Positions 1 to 9,635 of a stretch of DNA of 63,047 bases are shown here, one piece after another. Position 1 is the first letter of the stretch. Each line of letters opens with the position of its first letter. Both the position numbers and the translations under genes were made by a program. Under the pieces are notes generated by a model. That model did no database searches, was not told the DNA's origin, and saw only the letters and a list, made by a program, of their open reading frames with translations. Origin of the DNA: Saprospiraceae bacterium (GTDB lineage: Bacteria; Bacteroidota; Bacteroidia; Chitinophagales; Saprospiraceae); NCBI GenBank assembly GCA_020627785.1, contig JAHDGF010000024.1, forward strand, positions 1 to 63,047, read 5' to 3'.

Positions 1-20
1 AAAACCAGGACAATGCCTGG
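1..20 (-). terminator. Rho-independent terminator of the first operon
   Basis: Read on the minus strand, a five-pair CCAGG/CCTGG stem with a six-base loop is followed by TTTT at the window edge. It lies about 30 bases beyond the stop of the phospholipase-D gene and would end the four-gene minus-strand transcript. The U-run may continue outside the window, so its strength cannot be judged. Confidence 0.55.
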
Positions 21-49
21 CTTGATTTTATCATGTAATTAATTCTCTT

Positions 50-2254
50 TTATTTAGTCAAATTTAGCATTAGAATGCTTGTCTCTTGACCTACAGTTAC
101 TTTGATGTAATAATTTGCTGATGGTAGTCCATTTAAATTAAAACTGGTTTGATATTTTCCATTAACATTAGTTCTTACTTCACTTTGTAAAGTTCTACCT
201 AAGCCATCTAATAATTCTAAAGTGACGTCATTGGTCGATTCTAGAGTTAATTCAACATTTGCATAATCCGAAGTTGGATTAGGAAATATTTCAAAACCAT
301 GTTTGAATAGATCAGCTTCTTCAGTACTAGTAACACAATTAGTTCCTGATTGGGCTTCACACCATCTAGCTTCAAATTCTTGCAAATATAAATTTGCAAT
401 TCTGTCATTATGAATGATCAAAGTATTTTCATCATTTCTAGTTTCGGCTGCACCAGACCAATTGTGAGAACCTAGAACTACCAATGGATCAGAGTTTAAA
501 TCATTGGCATCAACAATGCAATACTTATGGTGGGTTGATTTTGTTGTATTATCCACGGTAATATTTACACCATTACTAAGTAAGTAATCATATTCAGAAC
601 CTTGATCATTAATATTGTCAACAATTCCTCTTGTAACAGTTCCACGATTGTGGGCTGCTAAGACAGCATCACCCAATTCGTTATTTGTAAATGTCAATAA
701 TGAAAATTGCAATTCTGAATCAGCTGAAGCTATAGAGTTTGCAATTCCTATGGTGGTGTTATCTGATGGAGAAAAGTAAGATTCAATTTCTATTCCATTC
801 ACACTGAATAAGTGAGGGGTGTTATTTGATTTTTGTGAACCAAACAATACACTAAATACCCCAGGGTCAGGTCCATCAGTTCCCCACATTTCTTCAAACT
901 CAATGGTGTATGCCTTAGCTAAAGCTTCATCTTGAATAAAAATTGCATTGTTGTAGTCGTTTGCAATATTTTGCTCAGTCATATTAGTAGAACCAGTTAA
1001 TATCCATGAATTATCTGTATCCTCTGCATCAAAAACAAAAAACTTATTGTGCATTAATCCATCAGCATTTCCTCTAATTATTGGAAAGTCTGGTGTTGGA
1101 TCTGAGAGTGCAAGATTAGCTGTTTCATTATCTGCGATGTATCTAACGACAACTCCTCTATTATATGCATCGTTAAGTGCATTAACTATTGTTGTTCTAT
1201 TGATGTTATAAATCGAGGCATCTATACTTGTTTGTGCTTCATTTATTCTCTTTATGATTTCACCTTCAATCGCAGCACCTGATGTTCCTGTAGGAAATGG
1301 GCCAGAAGAGAAGCTACCATCTACTTGGTGCGTGAAATACACTTTCATTGTACCTGAAGAATTAGATGCAGTACTATAAAGTCCAACTGATGAGCTTACC
1401 TCTGAATTCCCATTGTTAGATTTCACTTGGACATAATAAAAAGTTGCTGGTTCTAAGGCTAAAAGATTAATTTGATGATCTGTTTTAAGATCACTAAACT
1501 CTATAACCTCACCTAAGGCAGGTGTCGTCCCATACTCTAATATTGAGCTTCCAGGCTCATTTGTTTGCCATGAAATTGAGAAACCATTGGTTCTTAAATC
1601 AGATTGTTGAGGTGACATTGTCAAAAAGAAATCATCTGCTATTTCAATATCTTCAATTCCCCTTGGTAATACTTGGTAAATAGAATTAAACTGCGAACCA
1701 ATGCCAGTTAAATTTACTTTTGCTAAAGGAATTTCTTCTCCAATTAATGGATGATTGGAGCGTACGTAAATTTCAGAATCTCCATCATCTGAAGTAATCT
1801 CATAATTTCCGACAGAGAATGTATTTCCTCCTGCTGTAAAAGTTACATTTTCAAGTCTGCAAAGTAAAGCTTCAGTTTCTTCACCTATATCTGCAGTAGT
1901 CAATGTTACAGGTTCTGGTAATTCATTGTTGCTTGAAAGTATTGTATAATCTGTTACAGGATCAATTTCTAGCAGACCATTGAATTCCTTCAATTCACCA
2001 GTTACTTGAATAAGGTCCCCTCTTTTTACATTATCTGGAAAATCAGCGATTGATCCTGTTCCTGGGTAAACCGCTATTCCGCCACTATCATCTTGAATGT
2101 ATCTTATTATTCCAAGTTCCTCTCCATTTGTTGCAATTCCTTCCACAGTTACTGTTGAACCTAAGGACATACTTCGTGCATCTGAAATTTCAATTTGGCT
2201 ATAGCCAAATGAATAAGAAATAATAAATAGAAATATTGTAAAAATTTTATTCAT
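50..2254 (-). CDS. Secreted OB-fold/FN3/phospholipase-D-like protein with T9SS sorting domain
   Basis: A 734-aa secreted protein. After a signal peptide (residues 1-19) comes an OB-fold-like region to about residue 205, of the type found beside extracellular nucleases (VTVEGIAT, YIQDDSGGIAVY). A fibronectin-III-like domain follows (about 207-300), then two phospholipase-D half-sites: HNKFFVFD with GSTNMT near residues 402-425, and HHKYCIVD with GSHNWS near 575-600. Both HxK(x)4D motifs are complete, so one active site can form. The C terminus (about 655-734, FEIFPNPTSDYANVEL) is a type A T9SS sorting domain, so the enzyme is exported and probably held at the surface. The HKD fold covers nucleases and phospholipases; nuclease is favoured because the same operon encodes an EEP protein and a lamin-tail protein. 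Substrate is inferred, not shown. Last gene of a minus-strand operon, 15 bases after the receptor gene. Confidence 0.8.
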   Translation of the reverse strand: MNKIFTIFLFIISYSFGYSQIEISDARSMSLGSTVTVEGIATNGEELGIIRYIQDDSGGIAVYPGTGSIADFPDNVKRGDLIQVTGELKEFNGLLEIDPVTDYTILSSNNELPEPVTLTTADIGEETEALLCRLENVTFTAGGNTFSVGNYEITSDDGDSEIYVRSNHPLIGEEIPLAKVNLTGIGSQFNSIYQVLPRGIEDIEIADDFFLTMSPQQSDLRTNGFSISWQTNEPGSSILEYGTTPALGEVIEFSDLKTDHQINLLALEPATFYYVQVKSNNGNSEVSSSVGLYSTASNSSGTMKVYFTHQVDGSFSSGPFPTGTSGAAIEGEIIKRINEAQTSIDASIYNINRTTIVNALNDAYNRGVVVRYIADNETANLALSDPTPDFPIIRGNADGLMHNKFFVFDAEDTDNSWILTGSTNMTEQNIANDYNNAIFIQDEALAKAYTIEFEEMWGTDGPDPGVFSVLFGSQKSNNTPHLFSVNGIEIESYFSPSDNTTIGIANSIASADSELQFSLLTFTNNELGDAVLAAHNRGTVTRGIVDNINDQGSEYDYLLSNGVNITVDNTTKSTHHKYCIVDANDLNSDPLVVLGSHNWSGAAETRNDENTLIIHNDRIANLYLQEFEARWCEAQSGTNCVTSTEEADLFKHGFEIFPNPTSDYANVELTLESTNDVTLELLDGLGRTLQSEVRTNVNGKYQTSFNLNGLPSANYYIKVTVGQETSILMLNLTK

Positions 2255-2269
2255 CAGTTATTTTTTTTC

Positions 2270-4870
2270 TTAAAAACTTGCTTGTAATGAAAAATTCCAT
2301 CTCCTTCCTTGACCATAAAAAACTGATGCAGATTTTGCATCAAAATCATTGAAGCTTGGCGAATTAAAATCATCATTGTCTCTTGCATCTGTTAAGTAAA
2401 CAGCATCAAAAAGGTTTAATATGTTGAATCTCAAATTGAGATCAATTTCATTTAATTTAAAACCATAACCTGTATGGAATGAGGAAAGATAGTATGAAGG
2501 CATCTTCCAAGAGTCTCTTCCGCCATCTTCACCTTGCAGGTTTTCAGGTTGGAAATCCGCATAATTGTTATCAAAAAAAGTTGTGTTTACCTTTACATAA
2601 AATTTATCTATCGGTTCATATCTCACTTGACCACCTAGTTGAAATTGTGCAGCATCTCCAACATGAACTCCAGTTGCATCAAACTCATAGGAGTAAGCAA
2701 TACCATTAGGAAGAACACCAGTAACGGTTTCTCCCGATGTCCATGTCCAGTCACCAATAGAAGCAAGCCCTTCTATTGAGAGTTTTGTAATTGGCTTATA
2801 GGCAAAGTCAATTTCAATTCCCTTATGAAGTGCATCTACTCCTGGAATGTTAACTGGGATTCTATCAGATTCTGGATCTGATTCATCTTCTGCGATAGAA
2901 GGTAATCTATCGAGCGGTTTATTGCCCCAATATGTATAATAACCGTTTAAGTTTGCTGAGAATTTTTTACTCTTATAAGTGTAGCCTAATTCAACTGCTC
3001 TGATGTCTTCATTCTCATAATTGTTGGCTACCTGACCATCTAAATCATTGGTCCAAAAATTAGTAATAATTACATTTTTATAGGGTTGAGCTTTATTGAG
3101 TATTCCTGTATTGAAGAACACACCATTTCTATCATTGAAATTATATGTTGCCCCTAATTTGGCAGTATAGGTTTGAACATTTACAAAGTCTAATTCAAAG
3201 CCAGTGAAATTATTTCTGAAACCATAGGCTGCGTTAGCAATGGATAAATTTAAGAATGAAGCCCATTTATTTTTTTTAAGTTCTAGGAGACCAAACGCTC
3301 CAATGGATCTTACCAATCCTGTATAATCATATTCATATTTATCGCCAACTTGAAGGACAGGTGCATCCGGATCAACTCCTCCAAGCTGCCACCCTGAACC
3401 ACCTAATAAATCAAAAACCTCTCTAAAGTGATCCCCATCATATGATCTTCCATCAATTCCACCAGAAAGACTTACGTTCTCATTGATATCATATTTTAGG
3501 GTAGAAAGTATACCATACCAAAAGTGGTTATTTCGATTTGATCTAATGATTGTATTTGAAATTCCGTCTGGGTTAAAAACAGTGGGCTGATTAGATGCAA
3601 TGGCTGATTCAATGTCTAATTGATCATTTTCATCTCTAGATATTGATGCCCCATCTCTTCCAGTACCTCCTCCATTTCCGATGGATAGATAAGCTACATT
3701 TGACCAAAATACACGATCACTTGCTTGCCAACTATGTCTTAAAGAGAATTGTGGTTTGTGATAATAATTCTGTCTTGTGTTGTAGATTTCCCCATTTCTA
3801 TATCCCCAAGCATCGTTGAATTGTCTTCCTCTATTTGCTACAGAAAGTTGTTCAATTGCGGAATCTGGTACTCCTAAGGAGAGTGCATATTCAGTATCAA
3901 CTTGCCCAGCTTCAGCAGAAAATGGTCTTTGTCCATGACTTTGTGGAGCTCCAAAACCTGACAGGCTTAATAAATGGTTACCTAATTCTTTATCTATTCT
4001 GGCATAATAAAAATAACCTTGGGTGAAATTTCCATCTACCCAGCCATCTCCTTGTTTGTATGACCCTGCTAATGAAATACCAAATCCATTATCCATTCTC
4101 CCTGTGGTTAATCCAAAGGTGGTTCTCAAAAATCCATTATTCCCTACCTCTTGTTTAATCTGCATTCCCCGATCAGCATCTATTCCTTTGGTTAGAATAT
4201 TTATGGTTCCTCCTACAGAAGGTGTAGATATTTTTGAAGCACCTAAACCTCTTTGAACCTGCATGGTCTTGGTTACAAAATCAAGCCCGAACCAGTTTGA
4301 CCAAAAAACAGCACCATTTTCCATATCATTAACTGGAATTCCATCAAGCATAACCGCAATGTAGTTTTGACTGAAGCCTCGAATTGAAATTCTTGCATCA
4401 CCGTCTCCTCCTCCTGATTCAGTGGCATAAGCCCCAGGAGTTGAATTAAGGAGCATCGGGATATCCTGAGCAGCCAGCTCTTCTTCTATTTTTATGGTAG
4501 GAATATTGGAAAATGCTACTGGTGTTTCTCGTTCAATAGCAATATCAGCAGTGACGACAACTTCATTTAAGATATTGTCTGTTTCCATTTCTGCATTTAA
4601 AGTTTGATTCCCATTTATTGATATTTCAATTTCTTGAGTCGCATAACTCAAGTATGAGAATTGGACGATAGCTTTACCAGACGGAACTTCCATGGTGTAA
4701 GTTCCATCAAAGTCCGTGACTGTACCATTATCTCCAACACGTACAGAAGCACCGATGAGTGCTTCACCGGTGCTTTTGTCTTTTACAGTCCCGCTTAATA
4801 TATTCTGGCCAAAACTTATGAATGTCCAGCAGACCAAGCTTAGGATAAAGGCGTATTTCTTCATGCCCAT
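2270..4870 (-). CDS. TonB-dependent outer-membrane receptor with carboxypeptidase-regulatory-like domain
   Basis: An 866-aa outer-membrane active transporter. It has a signal peptide (about 1-22), a carboxypeptidase-regulatory-like beta-sandwich (about 24-110; LSGTVKDKSTGEALIGASV), a plug domain (about 115-230, with VMLDGIPVND and GGTINILTKG) and a 22-strand-type barrel ending in an aromatic residue (FSLQASF). Energy would come from TonB/ExbB/ExbD in the inner membrane. No SusD-like partner lies next to it, so it is not an ordinary glycan-utilisation pair; its neighbours are secreted nuclease-like proteins on both sides (14-15 base gaps). The substrate is unknown; nucleic-acid fragments or phosphate-containing products are my inference from context. 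ATG at 4870 is followed by a second ATG two codons later (4864) that could equally be the start. Confidence 0.9.
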   Translation of the reverse strand: MGMKKYAFILSLVCWTFISFGQNILSGTVKDKSTGEALIGASVRVGDNGTVTDFDGTYTMEVPSGKAIVQFSYLSYATQEIEISINGNQTLNAEMETDNILNEVVVTADIAIERETPVAFSNIPTIKIEEELAAQDIPMLLNSTPGAYATESGGGDGDARISIRGFSQNYIAVMLDGIPVNDMENGAVFWSNWFGLDFVTKTMQVQRGLGASKISTPSVGGTINILTKGIDADRGMQIKQEVGNNGFLRTTFGLTTGRMDNGFGISLAGSYKQGDGWVDGNFTQGYFYYARIDKELGNHLLSLSGFGAPQSHGQRPFSAEAGQVDTEYALSLGVPDSAIEQLSVANRGRQFNDAWGYRNGEIYNTRQNYYHKPQFSLRHSWQASDRVFWSNVAYLSIGNGGGTGRDGASISRDENDQLDIESAIASNQPTVFNPDGISNTIIRSNRNNHFWYGILSTLKYDINENVSLSGGIDGRSYDGDHFREVFDLLGGSGWQLGGVDPDAPVLQVGDKYEYDYTGLVRSIGAFGLLELKKNKWASFLNLSIANAAYGFRNNFTGFELDFVNVQTYTAKLGATYNFNDRNGVFFNTGILNKAQPYKNVIITNFWTNDLDGQVANNYENEDIRAVELGYTYKSKKFSANLNGYYTYWGNKPLDRLPSIAEDESDPESDRIPVNIPGVDALHKGIEIDFAYKPITKLSIEGLASIGDWTWTSGETVTGVLPNGIAYSYEFDATGVHVGDAAQFQLGGQVRYEPIDKFYVKVNTTFFDNNYADFQPENLQGEDGGRDSWKMPSYYLSSFHTGYGFKLNEIDLNLRFNILNLFDAVYLTDARDNDDFNSPSFNDFDAKSASVFYGQGRRWNFSLQASF

Positions 4871-4884
4871 TTCTGTTATTTGTA

Positions 4885-6024
4885 TTATTCTACAATCAGT
4901 TTTTTCATAGAAAAGTGATTATTTGAAAAGTATACTTTCACTAAGTAAGCCCCATTTTGTAGTTGGTCAACGTTTATTGAGGCTAGACTGCTGTTATTCA
5001 TAGAAGTATCTGTAATTAGCTTTTCTCCAATTACATTAAATATTTCCACTTTAGAAATATTCGCCTCCGCTTCAATTTGAAGTTCACCTGTGCTTGTAGG
5101 ATTTGGGAATACTTTAAAAGCAATTGGACTTAATTCAGTACTACTTAAAATTGGGCCCAAGGAACAACTGAATTTATTTGGTGCATCTTCAGTATTACAA
5201 ACTGAGTTATGGATACCTAAATAGCTAAAATCATTCTTATAAGATTTAAACCATCCTTCGCCAACGAAAGTACCTCCTTGTGTTGAGATTACTTCTGAAA
5301 ATGCGTTTCTACCATTATCGACGGAATAACTTCTGACCAAGGTTTTATCTTTTGTTAACCATCCTCCATCTGCATCAACCCAAGCATCTTGCATAATTGA
5401 AACGGTAGGATCTTCTCCTATTACTCCGATAACATCCAATAAGTTACTTCCATCAGCTTCAAGGGCCTCCCCTTTTAAGAGAGCCATGGCATCATTACCA
5501 TTAAAGTACATTGTATTATTAGTATCGTAATCAGGGCATAAAAATACATCAGCCTTGCACTGTAAATCATACTCTTCATTGTATTCATCTCCGAACAATG
5601 CAGAGCCATCAAGATATTGTGGGCCTATGATTGCATTACCTAAACTGTCAAGTAAGACGTCCCCAGTTACTGCATCATAGATGGTGTCTATCACATTGAA
5701 TCCATTCCATGCAGGTTTATCAAACTGAGAATTCCATTGAGAAGTATCGGTGAGGTCTACGACAATTACAAATACATCATTTGGTTCTAACAAATGATTA
5801 GGTAGTCCTATTACCTTATTGTCTCCTACGGAAGTACTTCCATTCGAAAATCTGGCGATTGAATAATCTGATAATTCAATGGCTTCACTTGTAGGGTTAT
5901 AAATTTCTAGCGCTTTGTTATTTGCGTATCCTTCTACATATTCAGAGAAAAATAAATCATCGCATTGTCCAGAAGAGATAATTGCTAAGAACATGAAACA
6001 AAAAAATGGTAAAAGTCTTTTCAT
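4885..6024 (-). CDS. Lamin-tail domain protein with T9SS type A sorting domain
   Basis: A 379-aa secreted protein with a signal peptide (about 1-19). Its N-terminal half reads as a lamin-tail domain (LFFSEYVEGYANNKALEIYN, then IELSDYSIARF), an Ig-like fold that occurs as an accessory module in extracellular nucleases such as ExeM. The C terminus (about 300-379; FKVFPNPTSTGELQIEAE and a final MKKLIVE) is a type A T9SS sorting domain. I see no catalytic motif, so a binding or scaffolding role is likely. Conserved cysteines (QCDDLFF, LQCKADVFLC) may form disulfides in the secreted product. It sits between the EEP gene (35 bases upstream) and the receptor gene (14 bases downstream), all on the minus strand, which suggests co-expression. 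Confidence 0.8.
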   Translation of the reverse strand: MKRLLPFFCFMFLAIISSGQCDDLFFSEYVEGYANNKALEIYNPTSEAIELSDYSIARFSNGSTSVGDNKVIGLPNHLLEPNDVFVIVVDLTDTSQWNSQFDKPAWNGFNVIDTIYDAVTGDVLLDSLGNAIIGPQYLDGSALFGDEYNEEYDLQCKADVFLCPDYDTNNTMYFNGNDAMALLKGEALEADGSNLLDVIGVIGEDPTVSIMQDAWVDADGGWLTKDKTLVRSYSVDNGRNAFSEVISTQGGTFVGEGWFKSYKNDFSYLGIHNSVCNTEDAPNKFSCSLGPILSSTELSPIAFKVFPNPTSTGELQIEAEANISKVEIFNVIGEKLITDTSMNNSSLASINVDQLQNGAYLVKVYFSNNHFSMKKLIVE

Positions 6025-6059
6025 AATTCAAAAAATTAAGATTCTTAAAATGTCTAAGT

Positions 6060-7262
6060 TTATATTTTTAAATCTACCCAGACCAATAAGTGGTCTGAAG
6101 CTGCTTTATCTTTAATGAGTTCGTTGTGTTCTTCTGTGCTTGCGGGCCAAAATACTCCAGAATCTATGGCCTCAAGGTCGGTTGAAGGTAACACATAATC
6201 GATCCTTAATCCAAAAAATGAAGTATCAAATGAAGGATCACCTATATCTCCGTTTCCCTGATTATGCTCTGCGCCTCCAGTACTACTTGGAATCAAATTC
6301 CCATTACTCACTTGTTGATTAACTCTTGGGTGATTTAATAACTGTGTGATCGCATTGTTGAATGAGTCACCATCATTTGGGTCTGCATTTAAGTCACCAA
6401 AGATGATAAATGAAGATTCTGCGTTTAAGCCACCACTTTGTCCTTGATCGTCAATTAAATAGCTTTCATTATTTAAGTAATCGTACCATAATTTGATTTC
6501 GTCATGATTTCTTTTTCCGTTTCTATCCTCTAAACCATCAAAAACCGGTGGAGTTGGATGTGAGATAAGGGCGTGTACAATTTTTTCGTCCTTAATCTGT
6601 AGTGGTAAGTCAATGTGATTTTTTGATGAAAGCCTAAATACTTCTAAAACTTCATCTGTATAATAACTAGTACCATCCTCATTTGCCGGAAGGCTAGCAT
6701 CAGGCATATCCTTCCAAAGAAATTGCTGAAATGATCTAGCAGAATTTACGTCAATGGGATATTTTGATAAAATTGCGCTAGCATATTGTCCGAAGTAGTT
6801 CCCAAATCCATATGCATCATTAGGCAAACTTATGCTTCCATTTCCATCAATATCAATTTCAGAAATCAAGCCAGTGTTGGATTCAATCTGATATAAATAG
6901 GGGTATTCAATGGCATCAAAACCATCAAGATCAATTTTCAATAGCTTATTACTGAATTGGTTTAGGACCTCTCCGTTAGCGTCATAATCCACCTCCATCA
7001 AGGCTAAAACGTCCGGTCTTACTTTTTTAATTACCGCAGCTAATCTTCTAAGTTGAATTTGCTGTTCTGCGTTTTCTAATTGATTTAATACCTCACCTGC
7101 TGTATTTCCATACATTGAGACATTGTATGAAGCAAATCTAATAGTGTCAGGAGTAGAAACGATGGGATCTTCCATCATCGGAGGTTCCATAACCGTTGGT
7201 GGATTTTTATCGCATCCATTGGCGATAGAAAAGACCATTATAAGGTACAAAAGGTATTTCAA
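6060..7262 (-). CDS. Endonuclease/exonuclease/phosphatase family lipoprotein
   Basis: A 400-aa exported lipoprotein: hydrophobic N terminus followed by a lipobox (IANGC at residues 13-17). The rest is an EEP (DNase I-like) domain. The usual metal and catalytic residues are visible: Asn in FASYNVSMYG, Glu in ALMEVDYD, the Asp/Asn pair in IIFGDLNADPND, and the terminal Asp/His in ASDHLLVWVDL, with RIDYVLPS between. Members cleave phosphodiesters or phosphomonoesters in DNA, RNA, lipids or inositol phosphates; the lipid anchor suggests periplasmic or surface action. The gene starts at a TTG (7260-7262) since no ATG lies before the signal sequence. It is the first gene of the minus-strand operon that also encodes the lamin-tail protein, the TonB-dependent receptor and the phospholipase-D protein. 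Confidence 0.87.
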   Translation of the reverse strand: MKYLLYLIMVFSIANGCDKNPPTVMEPPMMEDPIVSTPDTIRFASYNVSMYGNTAGEVLNQLENAEQQIQLRRLAAVIKKVRPDVLALMEVDYDANGEVLNQFSNKLLKIDLDGFDAIEYPYLYQIESNTGLISEIDIDGNGSISLPNDAYGFGNYFGQYASAILSKYPIDVNSARSFQQFLWKDMPDASLPANEDGTSYYTDEVLEVFRLSSKNHIDLPLQIKDEKIVHALISHPTPPVFDGLEDRNGKRNHDEIKLWYDYLNNESYLIDDQGQSGGLNAESSFIIFGDLNADPNDGDSFNNAITQLLNHPRVNQQVSNGNLIPSSTGGAEHNQGNGDIGDPSFDTSFFGLRIDYVLPSTDLEAIDSGVFWPASTEEHNELIKDKAASDHLLVWVDLKI

Positions 7263-7417
7263 AATGGTTGGTTTAAATTATTTTATAGTTGTATGTCAAC
7301 AATATGAAATAATTAGATGAAAGTGCCGCTCCTATTAGTTAGAGCAAAGTTATTGGTTAAATTTATAATGCCTAAATTATATTAAATAATTTCGGAATAA
7401 AACAATTCTACGACATT

Positions 7418-9616
7418 ATGAGAAAGCTTTTCCTTTGGTTAATATTGAGCGCCTGTTTGTGGGCATGTGAAAATAATGAGAATACAATGACTTCAAAAGA
7501 AAATATAAGTACTGCTATTAGTGGTTTGGAAGCACCTGCCGCAAAGAAAGAATCCTATGAAATGACCATTCATGGCGATACTAGAAACGATCCGTATTAC
7601 TGGATGAAGCTCTCTGATGAGCAAAAAAATGCAGAATCACCAGACGATTCAACTAAGGCTGTGGTTGAATATCTTAATGCTGAAAATGCCTATACTGATA
7701 AAGCGACAGAGCATTTATCCACCTTTAAGGAAGAGCTTTTTGAAGAAATAAAGAGTAGGATTAAGCAAACGGATATGTCTGTACCTTATAAAGATAACGG
7801 CTACTATTATATTACTCGATATGAAGAAGGCAATGAATATCCAATTTATAGCAGAAAGAAAGGCAACTTGGAGGCTTCTGAAGAGGTCATGCTTAACGTG
7901 AATGAAATGGCAGAAGGGTTTGATTTTTTCCAAGTGGGTGGAAGAACCATTAGCTCAAATAATCAGATTTTAGCCTATGGGGAAGACACTTTAAGTAGAA
8001 GGATTTATACCTTGAAATTTAAAAATCTGGTAACTGGAGAAATGCTGCCAGATCAAATTGAAAATACAACTGGATATTGTGCATGGGCAAATGATAATAA
8101 AACCTTGTTTTATGCTAGGAAGGATGAAGCTTTGCGACCTTTCAAAATCTTTAGGCATGTCCTTGGTACTAACCCATCTACCGATGTTGAAATTTTCCAT
8201 GAGAAGGATGAAACCTTTAATATCTACGTAGGAAAAGAAAAAAGTAAGAAGTATTTGATTATTGGTTCCTATGCAACCGTTTCAAATGAATATCATATTC
8301 TTGACGCGAATGATCCTTTAGGAGAATTTAAAGTTTTCACGCCAAGAGAAAGAGACCTAGAGCACAGCATTAATTACTACGATGGAAACTGGTATGTGCT
8401 AACAAATAAGGATAAGGCTACCAATTTCAAATTGATGAAGTGTGATGAAAAGTCAACGAATAAAAATGACTGGAAAGAGTTTATAGAACATCGTCCAAAT
8501 GTTCTGTTGTCGGATGTAGATATTTTCAAAGATCACTTGGTTTTAAGTGAAAGAGTCGAAGGCAATACCGCTCTAAATATCAAAAGATGGGATAACTCTG
8601 AATCACATTATTTAGAATTTAAAGAAAATGCATATTCTGTTTATTCTAGTGTGAATCCACAATATGATACTGATGTTCTTAGGATTTCGTACACCTCAAT
8701 GACCACTCCGCGATCTACTTTCGATTACAACATGAATACCAAGGATAGAGAGTTATTAAAGCAACAAGAAGTTTTAGGTAGTTTTGATCAGGAGAATTAT
8801 GTTTCTGAAAAAATAATGGTAACTGCGAGAGATGGCGTAAAAGTTCCTGTCAGTCTTGTCCATCGTAAAGGCATAGAAAAAGGTCCGGATACTCCGCTAC
8901 TTCTTTATGCTTATGGTTCTTATGGAAGTAGTATGGATCCATACTTTAGTTCCGTACGATTAAGTTTGCTTGATCGTGGTTTTATTTACGCCATCGCACA
9001 TATTCGTGGGGGTCAAGAAATGGGCCGACAATGGTATGAAGATGGTAAAATGTTAAAAAAGAAAAACACTTTCAAAGATTTCATTGATTGCGGTGAATAC
9101 CTTGTGAAGAATAATTACACAAGTTCTGAAAAATTATTTGCTATGGGAGGAAGTGCTGGCGGGCTTTTAATGGGAGCGATTATGAATATGAAACCAGAAC
9201 TTTGGAAGGGAGTTGTGGCTGCAGTACCATTCGTAGATGTAGTGACGACCATGTTGGATGAAACCATTCCTTTGACAACTGGCGAATTTGATGAATGGGG
9301 AAATCCTAAGGATAAGGAATATTACGATTATATAAAGTCCTATTCTCCCTACGATAATGTTGAAAAAAAGGATTATCCGGCTACATTAGTGACTACTGGT
9401 TATTTTGATTCACAAGTTCAATATTGGGAGCCTGCAAAATGGGTAGCTAAGTTAAGAGAATACAAAACAGATGATAATCCATTGTTGTTAAAAACGAATA
9501 TGGAAGCAGGACATGGCGGCAACTCTGGTAGGTTTGCCAGATTAAAAGAAGTTGCTTTTGAATATGCCTTCTTACTTGATCAGGCAGGATGGAACGAAGC
9601 AGAATTTAAAAATTAA
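7418..9616 (+). CDS. Oligopeptidase B-like serine peptidase (S9 family), lipoprotein
   Basis: A 732-aa S9 serine peptidase closest to oligopeptidase B (PtrB). An N-terminal seven-bladed propeller (about 60-440) precedes an alpha/beta-hydrolase domain. The catalytic Ser is in GGSAGG (about residue 580), the Asp in TGYFDSQVQYWEPAKW (about 663) and the His in EAGHGGNSGR (about 700); the EFDEWGNP stretch is typical of the oligopeptidase B group. These enzymes cut short peptides, usually after Arg/Lys. The N terminus (LSACLWACENNE) looks like a lipoprotein signal, so this copy probably works in the periplasm or on the outer membrane rather than in the cytosol. It is followed after 19 bases by a secreted metalloprotease gene on the same strand. 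Confidence 0.9.
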   Translation: MRKLFLWLILSACLWACENNENTMTSKENISTAISGLEAPAAKKESYEMTIHGDTRNDPYYWMKLSDEQKNAESPDDSTKAVVEYLNAENAYTDKATEHLSTFKEELFEEIKSRIKQTDMSVPYKDNGYYYITRYEEGNEYPIYSRKKGNLEASEEVMLNVNEMAEGFDFFQVGGRTISSNNQILAYGEDTLSRRIYTLKFKNLVTGEMLPDQIENTTGYCAWANDNKTLFYARKDEALRPFKIFRHVLGTNPSTDVEIFHEKDETFNIYVGKEKSKKYLIIGSYATVSNEYHILDANDPLGEFKVFTPRERDLEHSINYYDGNWYVLTNKDKATNFKLMKCDEKSTNKNDWKEFIEHRPNVLLSDVDIFKDHLVLSERVEGNTALNIKRWDNSESHYLEFKENAYSVYSSVNPQYDTDVLRISYTSMTTPRSTFDYNMNTKDRELLKQQEVLGSFDQENYVSEKIMVTARDGVKVPVSLVHRKGIEKGPDTPLLLYAYGSYGSSMDPYFSSVRLSLLDRGFIYAIAHIRGGQEMGRQWYEDGKMLKKKNTFKDFIDCGEYLVKNNYTSSEKLFAMGGSAGGLLMGAIMNMKPELWKGVVAAVPFVDVVTTMLDETIPLTTGEFDEWGNPKDKEYYDYIKSYSPYDNVEKKDYPATLVTTGYFDSQVQYWEPAKWVAKLREYKTDDNPLLLKTNMEAGHGGNSGRFARLKEVAFEYAFLLDQAGWNEAEFKN

Positions 9617-9635
9617 AAATAATTAAGACCCATAG

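Noticed and set aside
2479..4910. Plus-strand open frames inside the receptor gene
   Set aside because: They are shadows of the minus-strand receptor gene without their own features.
7263..7417. Riboswitch or regulatory RNA in the divergent gap before the peptidase genes
   Set aside because: I found no conserved riboswitch core or stable hairpin; short A+T-rich stretches only.
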